Positions 51,414 through 60,691 of a stretch of 64,000 bases of DNA are shown in pieces; position 1 is the first letter of the stretch; every line of letters begins with the position of its first letter. The notes under the pieces were generated by a model. The model did no database searches and was not told the DNA's origin. It was given only the letters and a program-made list of their open reading frames with translations. Both the position numbers and the translations under genes were made by a program. The DNA is from Saccharomyces mikatae IFO 1815 (taxonomy: Eukaryota; Ascomycota; Saccharomycetes; Saccharomycetales; Saccharomycetaceae). The stretch is from assembly GCF_947241705.1 (NCBI RefSeq), contig NC_079269.1, forward strand, positions 186,001 to 250,000. The letters run 5' to 3'.

Positions 51414-53165
51414 ATGAATAATAAAAGGTCGTCTGTAGAGCAACTGATTTCATGTCCCATTTGCTCTAAAAAAGTTGTCTTCTCCCTGATCAACTCACAT
51501 CTTGATATATGTGGCAAAGAAAAGTCAAGACCTTCACGTAGACCACAAACGGTCTCAAGTCTTCTGGCAGGTCCAAAAAAGAGAAAGCAAATGAATGATG
51601 AAAAGTTTGTTGATCTTGATGACGAACTTCACGAAACCGCAACGGATATTAAGAATGATAATGAGGGCGTTAAGACTGCTGAAAATGAAAACAAAAGATT
51701 TAGAGCTGCTTCATCGATGGAATCTACAAAACCCATAATAGAGTCTGCTTCGAATAGAGGTCAACAAAATAACATTGATTATGAGAGCAGATGGTTGCAA
51801 AAAATAAGTCATTTGCCATTAAGTGAAAAATTAAGGCCAAAAGAGTTAAGAGATTATGTCGGACAGCAACACATTCTTTCTCAAGATAATGGTACACTAT
51901 TCAAATATATAAAACAGGGAACCATTCCATCTATGATACTCTGGGGTCCTCCAGGTGTAGGGAAGACTTCGTTAGCCAGGTTATTAACGAAGACTGCAAC
52001 AATCAGTAATAGTGAGTCAAACGTCGGTTCTAAATATTATATGATTGAAACAAGTGCAACAAAGGCAAACACACAAGAGTTAAGAGGTATATTCGACAAA
52101 TCTAAAAAGGAATATCAATTAACCAAAAGAAGGACTGTACTGTTCATTGATGAAATCCATAGATTCAATAAAGTTCAACAGGACTTGTTACTACCTCATG
52201 TGGAAAACGGTGATATCATTCTAATTGGTGCAACAACAGAAAACCCGAGTTTTCAGCTAAATAATGCTCTGATCAGTAGGTGTTTGATCTTTGTCTTGGA
52301 AAAGTTGAACATTAATGAGCTTTGTATTGTCCTATCGAGGGGGATTGCGTTGTTGAATAAATGCCGAAAGCAGGTTTGGAATATTGAAAATCCTTTGAAG
52401 TTATCTAGAAACATATTGGAGTATGTGGTAGATCTATCCGTAGGCGATACAAGGAGAGCTTTAAATATGTTGGAAATGATTGAAATCTCTACAAGAGAAC
52501 GCAAAGTTGACGAAAAAGAGTTATCTACTGATGACCTTCGGAATATAATTAAAAACAATAGCAGTAATGGACTTAATACTTATTATGATCCAAAGGGCGA
52601 CAATCACTATGATACTATCTCAGCGTTTCACAAAGCCATTAGAGGAGGGGATGAGAACGCCTCATTGTATTATTTGGCAAGAATGTTGCAGGGGGGAGAA
52701 GATCCATTGTATGTAGCGAGAAGGATGATTCGAATAGCTTCTGAAGACATTGGATTACGAGATAATTCCTTATTACCGCTGGCTGTCGCAGCGCATGATG
52801 CAGTGATGAAAGTTGGCCTACCAGAAGCAGACCTTGCTTTGGCACAATGTTGTGTTGCATTGGCCAGAGCGCCCAAATCAGTGGAATTATATAGAGCTTG
52901 GAAAAAATTAAGGGCAATGATGAGTGAAAATATGTATAGTTTAGCAAGCAGCGAAATACCAATGCATATTAGAAATGCACCAACTAAACTAATGGAAGAG
53001 CTGGGTTACCACAGAGGCTACAAGTATAACCCTGATTACATTGAAGGGAAAGTCCAGCAAGATTATTTTCCTAAAGAAGTACTCGAGAAATGCTCAGATA
53101 AGATCGACTTGGAGTTCCTGGATGGTAAACATTTAGGAGATAAAGAAGATCCTGACTTAAAATAG
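51414..53165 (+). CDS. MGS1: Mgs1, WRNIP1-family AAA+ ATPase
   Basis: Mgs1 binds ubiquitinated PCNA and modulates polymerase delta at stalled forks. The 583-residue product starts with a UBZ4 (Rad18-type) zinc finger with C14, C17, H29 and C33 (SCPICSKK, INSHLDIC). A disordered linker leads to the AAA+ core with Walker A GPPGVGKT at 178-185, Walker B LFIDEIHRF at about 243-251 and a sensor region GATTENPSF. The C-terminal MgsA-type oligomerisation domain (about 410-560) carries GGEDPLYVARRM and PEADLALAQC. The frame is open 27 codons upstream to a GTG; MNNKRSS is the family start. Confidence 0.97.
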   Translation: MNNKRSSVEQLISCPICSKKVVFSLINSHLDICGKEKSRPSRRPQTVSSLLAGPKKRKQMNDEKFVDLDDELHETATDIKNDNEGVKTAENENKRFRAASSMESTKPIIESASNRGQQNNIDYESRWLQKISHLPLSEKLRPKELRDYVGQQHILSQDNGTLFKYIKQGTIPSMILWGPPGVGKTSLARLLTKTATISNSESNVGSKYYMIETSATKANTQELRGIFDKSKKEYQLTKRRTVLFIDEIHRFNKVQQDLLLPHVENGDIILIGATTENPSFQLNNALISRCLIFVLEKLNINELCIVLSRGIALLNKCRKQVWNIENPLKLSRNILEYVVDLSVGDTRRALNMLEMIEISTRERKVDEKELSTDDLRNIIKNNSSNGLNTYYDPKGDNHYDTISAFHKAIRGGDENASLYYLARMLQGGEDPLYVARRMIRIASEDIGLRDNSLLPLAVAAHDAVMKVGLPEADLALAQCCVALARAPKSVELYRAWKKLRAMMSENMYSLASSEIPMHIRNAPTKLMEELGYHRGYKYNPDYIEGKVQQDYFPKEVLEKCSDKIDLEFLDGKHLGDKEDPDLK

Positions 53166-53498
53166 ACGTATTAAAGTTAATAGCATACATTCTTTACTTT
53201 TACCAATGCCATTTTTACGTTTATATTTTTTTTGTTTCGCCAATGCCGCTTTTTTATTTTACGTTTGGTAAGCATTGTTGACACGTTTTTGTGCAGAACC
53301 ACATACCGCTTTATATAATCAAGGCTGTACCTTCATTTTTCAGGGCAAGAAAAGTCTCGCGGACCTATCTGAGGTGTGCTAAAACATCAAATACGCACCT
53401 TATAAGAAGAGCACATTATTCTTAGAACGTTTTCATCTTTCCGTCGACTTCTCAGCTTTTGATACGGGATAGGCTTGTACATTATAGAATACGTAAAG
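53166..53498. other. MGS1-PPN2 spacer with ARS-like motif
   Basis: This 333 bp tandem spacer contains an exact 11-base ARS consensus match, TTTTACGTTTA (53213-53223), and a 10/11 match at 53257-53267. Each follows a copy of CCAATGCC (53203-53210 and 53240-53247), forming an imperfect tandem duplication. It also holds the MGS1 3' end and the PPN2 promoter. Confidence 0.45.
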
Positions 53499-54479
53499 AT
53501 GGACAATAAGCGCAAAAGACGAGTCACTTCAATCAGCGCAACATTGATCTTTTTCTTCGCGTGCTGCGCGTATACACTATATATTTTAAATTTCAGTAAC
53601 CCTCGGTTACCTCCACCAGTTTCTTTATTGCCTACAATTAATACCTTGAAAAAGATTGAGCATGTAACAGATTTAAACAAGGAATACGTTTTTGTTGGGG
53701 ATATCCATGGTAACTATGATGAATTCATGGAGCTCATTGATGACAAGATTGGAGGACTGGGAGAAAATACAACTATCATATTGTTGGGTGACTTTATTTA
53801 CAAGGGCCCAGAATCAGACAAGGTGGTATCGTATATTTTAAATCACAGGGACCAGGTGAAGTGCGTTCTAGGTAATCATGAAATATTGGTCATGATGGCT
53901 TACTTGAACCCAGACTTCTCAAAATGGGTAAAGCGCCCCAAATTAATGACACCTCTGACTTTCAGTACTGAAAGTGATTTCATACCACAGGACATTTCAA
54001 AGATCAGCACTGCACATGAAAAATTAGCTCGCGAGCTCGGGTTTTCCAAATTGAGTCAGTTGGCGGAACATTGCTCAGTAGCAATCGAATTGGATCTAGA
54101 TATTACTGGCGATAAACTATTTGGCGCACATGCGGGGATGCTACCGGGAGATTTCATGAAGCCAAACCAAATTCCCGGTGTGAGTTCTCTGTCAAACATG
54201 AAGTACGTGGATAAGAAGCACTGGTCAAGGACATCCCGTGAAAAAGAAAACAAAAACTATATCAGGTGGTACAAGTTGTGGGACAAATATGGGGACTACT
54301 TTAGCAATGCTAAAGTATTTTATGGTCATGACGCTTCCATGGGATTAAACCTACGGAAACAGACCAAAGGGTTGGATACAGCATGTATAAAAGATAACTT
54401 ACTCTCGTCCATGAAGGTGAAATACGACAGAAAAAAAGGACAATATGACTACACATTGATTCAAGTAGAATGCTCTTAG
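53499..54479 (+). CDS. PPN2: Ppn2, vacuolar zinc-dependent endopolyphosphatase
   Basis: This membrane-anchored vacuolar metallophosphatase cuts inorganic polyphosphate internally and is delivered by the multivesicular body route. The 326-residue length equals S. cerevisiae YNL217W. A basic N-terminus (KRKRR) precedes a single signal-anchor helix (about 12-31). The PPP-type metallophosphoesterase motifs are GDIHGNYDE (67-75), GDFIYKGPES (97-106, where most of the family has GDxVDRG) and GNHE (125-128), with GAHAG and FYGHDAS downstream. Start is the ATG at 53499. Confidence 0.95.
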   Translation: MDNKRKRRVTSISATLIFFFACCAYTLYILNFSNPRLPPPVSLLPTINTLKKIEHVTDLNKEYVFVGDIHGNYDEFMELIDDKIGGLGENTTIILLGDFIYKGPESDKVVSYILNHRDQVKCVLGNHEILVMMAYLNPDFSKWVKRPKLMTPLTFSTESDFIPQDISKISTAHEKLARELGFSKLSQLAEHCSVAIELDLDITGDKLFGAHAGMLPGDFMKPNQIPGVSSLSNMKYVDKKHWSRTSREKENKNYIRWYKLWDKYGDYFSNAKVFYGHDASMGLNLRKQTKGLDTACIKDNLLSSMKVKYDRKKGQYDYTLIQVECS

Positions 54480-54862
54480 ACAAAAGAAAAAAATTCATAT
54501 ATAAATATACACTAGATTATATATAATATACCAAACAATAGGAATATGGTTATGATTATGTAACTCGCATACTGCAGCATCTCGAAGACAAATAGGGCCT
54601 TCAACGAAGCTACAGCCATTCCTTTGGCGGCCCACTACCCGCCCCGGCTTCCTTGTTGAAGTTCTAAAAACTGACGAAAAACCAAAATAAAACCGAAACA
54701 GAATATCGCAAAATCATTTCTTCAACACCCAACATCCAGCACCTAAACACCATCAACACGTTTTGAACAAAACAAACCCATAGCCCAGAAGATAGTAAAC
54801 ACGAACTGTTGTAGACACATTCGCCCCACACAAGACACCATTTGCGTACCTTTTATCTCATA
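54480..54862. other. PPN2-RAP1 spacer
   Basis: This 383 bp tandem spacer ends in a C/A-rich, G-poor leader (about 54700-54840), typical of highly expressed yeast genes. A near-match to a Rap1 site (ACACCCAACATCC, 54725-54737, one base short of consensus spacing) lies about 130 bp before the RAP1 ATG. Confidence 0.45.
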
Positions 54863-57343
54863 ATGTCCAGTCCAGATGATTTTGAAACAGCACCAGCTGA
54901 GTTTGTTGATGCCTTGGATCCGAGTATGGTTGTTGTAGACAACGGCTCTGCTGCGGTTACTACGGCACCCGGATCTGCCGCTGACGTGAAGGCTGATCCA
55001 AATGAAGAAAATCCTGATGTTGCTAGTGATGAGGTTAGCGAGAAAGAAGATCAGGTCAAAATCGAAAAGAAGGAGAATAATGCCACTGAAGCTGACGTAA
55101 CAACCACCATGTCTGTGGTCGACACGACCGCGACCACTGATATCACTAAGGCTTCTACAGTTTCTGCTACTTCTGCAGCAGTATCTTCTACTGATGGTAC
55201 CGCTATTGAGGAAAAGAAAGATCAAATAAGTGCTCCTCCTCTGTTAAATATGAAATTCTATCTTAATCGCGACGCAGATGCACACGATTCTTTGAATGAC
55301 GTTGATCAGTTAGCGCGTTTGATTAGAGCAAATGGAGGTGAAGTACTGGATTCCAAACCAAGAGAATCAAAAGAGAATGTCTTCATTGTATCACCCTATA
55401 ATCACACCAATTTACCAACGGTAACTCCAACTTATATCAAGGCCTGTTGCCAAAGTAACTCTTTGTTGAATATGGAAAATTATTTAGTCCCTTACGACAA
55501 TTTTAGAGAAGTTGTAGACAGCAGGTTACAGGATGAATCCCATTCTAGCTGTAGGAGTAATAGTAATAGCAATACTAACAATTCTGTTGAACCAAAAACA
55601 GAGACAGGTTCCAAAAGTTCTAACAACGGTGTGGAAGAACCAACCAAGGAAAAAGACATGATAGATGCAGAGCAACAAGCTAGATTACAAGAACAAGCAC
55701 AACTGCTACGCCAACATGTAAACGGTACCGCATCAATGGCAAGCGGAGGGCGTGATGACCTTGTACAAATCGAACAACCTCAAAAAGATGCCTCTAGTAA
55801 TAGCAATAACATTATTAACGATGAAGACAACGATCTGTTAGCACAAGATAACAACGCTCAATCAGGCGAGGAAGGTAATGCATCTTTTCAAGCACAACGG
55901 TCCATGATGTCCAGAGGAGCTTTGCCTTCACACAATAAGGCGTCATTTACAGATGAAGAAGACGAGTTTATTTTGGATGTTGTGAGAAAGAATCCGACCA
56001 GACGTACCACTCATACACTTTACGATGAAATATCGCATTATGTACCCAATCATACAGGTAATTCTATTAGACATAGGTTTAGGGTCTATCTTTCTAAAAG
56101 ACTAGAGTATGTCTATGAAGTTGACAAATTTGGTAAATTGGTAAGAGACGAAGATGGAAACCTGATAAAAACCAAGGTTTTGCCACCATCAATTAAAAGG
56201 AAATTTTCGGCAGATGAAGATTACACTTTGGCAATCGCAGTCAAGAAGCAGTTTTACCGTGATTTGTTCCAAATCGATCCTGATACGGGAAGATCGCTAA
56301 TTACAGATGAGGATACACCTACTGCTATTGCAAGAAGGAATATGACAATGGACCCAAATCATGTTCCAGGAAATGAACCAAACTTCGCAGCTTACAGGAC
56401 TCAAAGTCGAAGAGGACCCATCGCACGAGAATTTTTCAAGCATTTTGCGGAAGAACATGCAACTCATACCGAAAACGCTTGGAGAGACAGATTCAGAAAG
56501 TTTTTATTAGCTTATGGTATTGATGACTATATCAGTTATTATGAAGCCGAAAAAGCTCAGAATAGAGAACCAGAACCGATGAAGAACCTCACCAATAGAC
56601 CCAAGAGGCCCGGCGTGCCCACTCCAGGTAACTACAATTCGGCAGCCAAGAGAGCGAGGAATTATAGTTCTCAGAGGAATGCTCAGCCCACTGCTAATGC
56701 TGCTTCTGCCAATGCGGCCGCTGCTGCCGCTGCCGTTGCTTCCAACTCTTACGCCATCCCAGAAAACGAACTATTGGACGAAGATACGATGAATTTCATA
56801 TCCAGTTTAAAGAACGACTTATCCAATATTTCAAACAGTTTACCTTTTGAGTATCCACACGAAATTGCGGAAGCTATAAGAAGTGACTTCTCGAATGAAG
56901 ATATATATGATAATATTGATCCCGATACAATAAGCTTTCCACCAAAAATTGCGACAACAGATCTTTTCTTACCATTATTTTTCCATTTCGGCAGCACGAG
57001 GCAATTTATGGATAAACTTCATGAAGTCATTTCAGGAGATTATGAGCCGTCACAAGCTGAAAAATTGGTACAAGATCTTTGCGATGAAACCGGTATACGT
57101 AAGAATTTCAGCACGACCATATTGACATGCTTATCTGGAGACTTGATGGTCTTCCCTCGCTACTTTTTGAACATGTTTAAAGACAATGTTAATCCTCCAC
57201 CTAACGTTCCCGGTATCTGGACACATGAAGACGACGAGTCACTAAAAAGTAATGATCAAGAGCAAATAAGAAAACTGATTAAAAAACATGGTACTGGTAG
57301 AATGGAAATGAGGAAAAGGTTTTTTGAAAAGGACCTATTGTGA
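54863..57343 (+). CDS. RAP1: Rap1, general regulatory and telomere-binding protein
   Basis: This essential nuclear factor activates ribosomal-protein and glycolytic genes, binds telomeric TG1-3 repeats, and recruits Sir and Rif proteins. The 826-residue protein has a disordered Asp/Thr/Ala-rich N-terminus (1-122) and a BRCT domain (about 125-208). A Ser/Asn/Gln-rich linker leads to two Myb-type DNA-binding modules from about 359 (FTDEEDEFILDVV) and 445 (FSADEDYTLAIAV) to about 600. An Ala-rich hinge (about 612-630) precedes the C-terminal RCT domain (about 670-826). The DNA-binding and RCT parts look almost identical to S. cerevisiae, unlike the N-terminus and linker. Confidence 0.98.
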   Translation: MSSPDDFETAPAEFVDALDPSMVVVDNGSAAVTTAPGSAADVKADPNEENPDVASDEVSEKEDQVKIEKKENNATEADVTTTMSVVDTTATTDITKASTVSATSAAVSSTDGTAIEEKKDQISAPPLLNMKFYLNRDADAHDSLNDVDQLARLIRANGGEVLDSKPRESKENVFIVSPYNHTNLPTVTPTYIKACCQSNSLLNMENYLVPYDNFREVVDSRLQDESHSSCRSNSNSNTNNSVEPKTETGSKSSNNGVEEPTKEKDMIDAEQQARLQEQAQLLRQHVNGTASMASGGRDDLVQIEQPQKDASSNSNNIINDEDNDLLAQDNNAQSGEEGNASFQAQRSMMSRGALPSHNKASFTDEEDEFILDVVRKNPTRRTTHTLYDEISHYVPNHTGNSIRHRFRVYLSKRLEYVYEVDKFGKLVRDEDGNLIKTKVLPPSIKRKFSADEDYTLAIAVKKQFYRDLFQIDPDTGRSLITDEDTPTAIARRNMTMDPNHVPGNEPNFAAYRTQSRRGPIAREFFKHFAEEHATHTENAWRDRFRKFLLAYGIDDYISYYEAEKAQNREPEPMKNLTNRPKRPGVPTPGNYNSAAKRARNYSSQRNAQPTANAASANAAAAAAAVASNSYAIPENELLDEDTMNFISSLKNDLSNISNSLPFEYPHEIAEAIRSDFSNEDIYDNIDPDTISFPPKIATTDLFLPLFFHFGSTRQFMDKLHEVISGDYEPSQAEKLVQDLCDETGIRKNFSTTILTCLSGDLMVFPRYFLNMFKDNVNPPPNVPGIWTHEDDESLKSNDQEQIRKLIKKHGTGRMEMRKRFFEKDLL

Positions 57344-57679
57344 ACGAATCACATAAAGCATGTCATCGTTTACTTTACTTTACTACTTTGCATCAATGAC
57401 ATGTGTACTTTACTTTGTTTTTCAATTCAATGTGTAATTTATGTAAACTATTTCCTATTTAAAAATTAAATTCTTTCTTTTATGTAACAACATGCCTCTT
57501 TTCTTTGCAATGTTGTAAAGGCGGAGGAGGACCAGTTCATAGAATGGAATGCTCATGATGAAAAAAGGAAGAAAAGTGTGGAAAAGAAGAAAAGAAGAAA
57601 GCAAGAACGAAGTTCATATTTTGACGTGTTTTTCCTTTGATGATAAGATCACTTACTGAGAGACAGCTACATATATATA
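57344..57679. other. RAP1-IES2 spacer
   Basis: This 336 bp tandem spacer has T-rich repeats (CTTTACTTTACT, about 57372-57383) that fit the RAP1 3' region. A TATATATA lies directly before the IES2 ATG, within the leader. A purine-rich AAGAAGAAAAG stretch lies at about 57565-57605. Confidence 0.45.
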
Positions 57680-58645
57680 ATGGACAGTGAAACAAGTGAT
57701 ATTGAGGTAGAACTATCTGACAACGTCTCAGTTGGGGAGGAAGAATACATCGACGATGATGATTATACAGAAGATCCTGATGATCAGATAGTTACAAACA
57801 AATCATCCAGAAGAACAGTGCGTAAGAGAGAACCGAAAGGTGTAAGAACCTCTAAGCGTATCAGGAATAAAGAACTCACTAATGAGGTCGATGAGGACTA
57901 TGATGAAGATGAGGAAGTATTGAACCCTTCTAAAAAGCGTCACTTTCATACCAGATCAATGGACAAAAGGCAAGTTGTGACAACATCTTTTGAAAATTCT
58001 GATATTGAAGATAGTAAAGTCGATGACAGCGTAATGGAAGATGGTGTTACGGATGAAGAAGAGGGTTCAGAAGAAGGGCAGAGTAGAGGGAGAGACAAAG
58101 GGGAGGTAGAAGAAAGTGAAGAAATTCACTACGATCAGAATGATGTTGGACAAAAAAGGGAGGAAGAGCAAGATGCAGAATCTGGAGGCTATGAAGATAA
58201 TGAAGTCAGTACAAGTAAGGAGTCAGACGAATTGAGGTCTGTGACAAACGGTAATGGAAACGAAGAAGACGATGAAACTGAAGCCACAAAAGAAAATACA
58301 ACAGACTCCACTAGAAGCACTACCACTCGAAGCAAGATGCTGTTAGATTTGTTGGAAGATGGTGGTTCTAAAAAGAAATTAACTGATGAAGAGATCCAGT
58401 TACGAAGAGCTGAAAACGCACGTAAACGGAAAAATCTTAGCGAGAAGAGATTAGAAGAAGAAAAGCAAGATACAATCAACAAGCTTTTAAAGAAAAGGGC
58501 TGGTAAGTCAAGGAGTCACCTGCCGAACGATGATGAAAATAATGATGGCTCCTCAAGTTTTGTAAAACCGCGCAGGCCTTATAATAGCGACGGTATGACA
58601 AGAATTTTGAGGAATTATAAGGAAGATCTGTTCTGTACATTTTAA
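57680..58645 (+). CDS. IES2: Ies2, INO80 chromatin-remodelling subunit
   Basis: Ies2 activates the Ino80 ATPase and helps attach Arp5 within the INO80 complex. The 321-residue protein begins with a very acidic region (1-45) and a basic block (RTVRKREPKGVRTSKRIRNK, about 49-68). Long Glu/Asp/Ser-rich disorder follows. The C-terminal PAPA-1 type domain (about 230-321) has LTDEEIQLRRAENARKRK and ends near the conserved RILRNYKEDL. It is followed by PEX17 after 199 bp on the same strand. Confidence 0.94.
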   Translation: MDSETSDIEVELSDNVSVGEEEYIDDDDYTEDPDDQIVTNKSSRRTVRKREPKGVRTSKRIRNKELTNEVDEDYDEDEEVLNPSKKRHFHTRSMDKRQVVTTSFENSDIEDSKVDDSVMEDGVTDEEEGSEEGQSRGRDKGEVEESEEIHYDQNDVGQKREEEQDAESGGYEDNEVSTSKESDELRSVTNGNGNEEDDETEATKENTTDSTRSTTTRSKMLLDLLEDGGSKKKLTDEEIQLRRAENARKRKNLSEKRLEEEKQDTINKLLKKRAGKSRSHLPNDDENNDGSSSFVKPRRPYNSDGMTRILRNYKEDLFCTF

Positions 58646-58844
58646 GTGGAAAATAAAGCTGATGCAATTTCTACATAGAATTTGATTTATAACGTTTAAA
58701 ATGTGTTCTGATTTAGCATTGTTTGCGTTCGGTGTTAATGTATCACCCGCGTTTTCAAGTCAATTCATAAGGGACCGAGATGATGAGACCATCAAGACAA
58801 CCATCATTTTAGTATTCAAAACCATAAAGAGCTGATCAGAAACC

Positions 58845-59450
58845 ATGGCATCAATTAAGAGTTTTCCTAGGAATATTAACTGGCCTTCTGATGTAGACAT
58901 TAGAAGAGTTGAAAGGCCTAATCCAACGGTAAAAGCTATAAAGTCAATATTATATAATGGTGGATCAATTTATGCATTTTTATATTTTTTTGTCGCTATG
59001 TTTGTTGAACCAATGATACAAAAGCAGTATTTGCAGAGGCATGACTTCTCTTTGTTTATTTTATTGCGTCTGAGGGGAATGATATCTAAACTGCAAAAAC
59101 GACTAGTGATGACCCCAGTATCCTCACTAGGATATAATGAACAGAATAATTATGTAGAGCGATCCACTCAGACTTCTGATGACAATACAATACAAGAGGG
59201 CAACAGCTATTGGACTGAAATGATTGATCAATTGCAAACAGTAAAGCGAGAATTACAATATTTTAATGGATCCACCGACCGACCTTCTGAAAGTATAGAC
59301 GATTTCGTCTTTCAAGTTAAGATGGTAACAGACCAAGTTGAATTGACAGATAGATCTCAAAATCTCTCAAAAAAATCAAGAGATGTCATTCAAAGTATCC
59401 GGGAGATTAAGGGCTGGTTTGTGAATGGTCAAGTGCCAAGATATTGTTAG
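58845..59450 (+). CDS. PEX17: Pex17, peroxisomal docking complex subunit
   Basis: Pex17 forms the import docking complex with Pex13 and Pex14 at the peroxisomal membrane. The 201-residue protein has one hydrophobic segment (about 38-55, IYAFLYFFVAMFVE) and a helical, coiled-coil cytosolic part (about 120-190). It is two residues longer than I recall for S. cerevisiae. It converges with RRG9 across 228 bp. Confidence 0.93.
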   Translation: MASIKSFPRNINWPSDVDIRRVERPNPTVKAIKSILYNGGSIYAFLYFFVAMFVEPMIQKQYLQRHDFSLFILLRLRGMISKLQKRLVMTPVSSLGYNEQNNYVERSTQTSDDNTIQEGNSYWTEMIDQLQTVKRELQYFNGSTDRPSESIDDFVFQVKMVTDQVELTDRSQNLSKKSRDVIQSIREIKGWFVNGQVPRYC

Positions 59451-59678
59451 GAACAGTAGTATTGAATTAAAGTACTTATAATTGATGTGGATGAATCTGT
59501 CGAGCCGGCGAGGGCAGCACATAGTTCTATGCTACTCTGAAAAATACATATATAACTATCACATGAAAAGTCCAGTATGAAAAATATGTCTGATATTTTT
59601 TTAGCTTGTTTTCTATTCTATATATTCGTTTTTATGTACAAGAGGTTTGGAAACAATATGCAAATTACCTCGAACTTA
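59451..59678. terminator. Convergent PEX17/RRG9 3' region
   Basis: This 228 bp spacer between converging stops has TATATATTCG and T-rich tracts (about 59600-59640) that fit poly(A) signals for both genes. Confidence 0.4.
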
Positions 59679-60323
59679 TTATTTTTTTGGGGACAGATGC
59701 TTTAAAATGTACAGTTTGTTCGTGCTTTTCTTTTCAGATATACCATTATTGTGCTTGAAAGGTTTAAAAGTGCGGACACTCTTCGCTATTAGTTCAGATG
59801 AATTTGTGTTGGACCCGAGTATGAGCTTTCTGCCAGTCACAATTTGGTTGGCTACATGATCCATATTCTCGTTTTTTTGATACATTTCTTTTATTCGTAA
59901 TCCTCTTCTTTTCCATCTTTCGTGAGCGTCATTATTTTCCTCATCAGTACGCTTCCAGTTAGATCTCAAAATTCTTCTAACAGCCTCAGGAGATATCTTG
60001 AATCGGTCTGCAAGATCGGATGCTGTCAGTTCCGGGAAGTTGAATTTTAATAGTCTTAAAGCCTCCATCTGTTCTTGAGATATCTTTTTCGATGGGTTCC
60101 ATCTTTGGCCTTGCAACTTTTTTCTTATAGCCATTTTCTGTTTTTTCCACTCAGGAATCTCTTTAACATTATCTCGTACTTTTCCTGTAAATTCTTTGTT
60201 AGATAAACTCGATTTATTGATCAGTTTAATAATTTTCTTGGACGACCATCCTTTATTCTCATTGAGCAGTGAACCGCAGCGCAAGCAGTGAAAGGAGCGA
60301 CATGCTACTCGCAGAATATTCAT
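59679..60323 (-). CDS. RRG9: Rrg9, mitochondrial protein needed for respiratory growth
   Basis: This small mitochondrial protein is required for maintenance of mitochondrial DNA; its biochemical role is unknown. The 214-residue length equals S. cerevisiae. The basic, Arg/Ser/Cys-containing N-terminus ([18 protein letters not shown]) resembles a presequence. A neugrin-like helix-turn-helix region lies at about 85-120 ([20 protein letters not shown], then [15 protein letters not shown]), the feature shared with mammalian neugrin. It is divergent from VID27. Confidence 0.92.
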   Translation of the reverse strand: MNILRVACRSFHCLRCGSLLNENKGWSSKKIIKLINKSSLSNKEFTGKVRDNVKEIPEWKKQKMAIRKKLQGQRWNPSKKISQEQMEALRLLKFNFPELTASDLADRFKISPEAVRRILRSNWKRTDEENNDAHERWKRRGLRIKEMYQKNENMDHVANQIVTGRKLILGSNTNSSELIAKSVRTFKPFKHNNGISEKKSTNKLYILKHLSPKK

Positions 60324-60691
60324 GCCAAGTGCAACCCAGGTAATTTGGAGGGAAGCTAGATGGAATATATGCAGTCCTTCGAAAACGCCTTAATTATTTA
60401 TAAAAAATAAGATACGATTGACTTCCCTTGGAGCCATTCTTTACCATTCGATTAATAGCACTTAAGTCTCTACATCATTCTATGTTACTAGATAGTTTAT
60501 AATCATCTTATACGATTGTGGGGTGTACTGATTATTTTTAGTAATCAACTTTTCTCAAGGCTATTAAGGATAGCCACTGAAAAAGAGTAATCGGATCAAG
60601 TAAGTCATCTGAACCTGAATAGTAGGAACAAGAATAACAAGAATTACATTCTTTCTTTACTTTCCTGGTTCAATAATAACTCCTTTGAGTG
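60324..60691. other. RRG9/VID27 divergent promoter
   Basis: This 368 bp AT-rich bidirectional spacer has no ORF of note and no factor site that I recognise. Confidence 0.4.
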
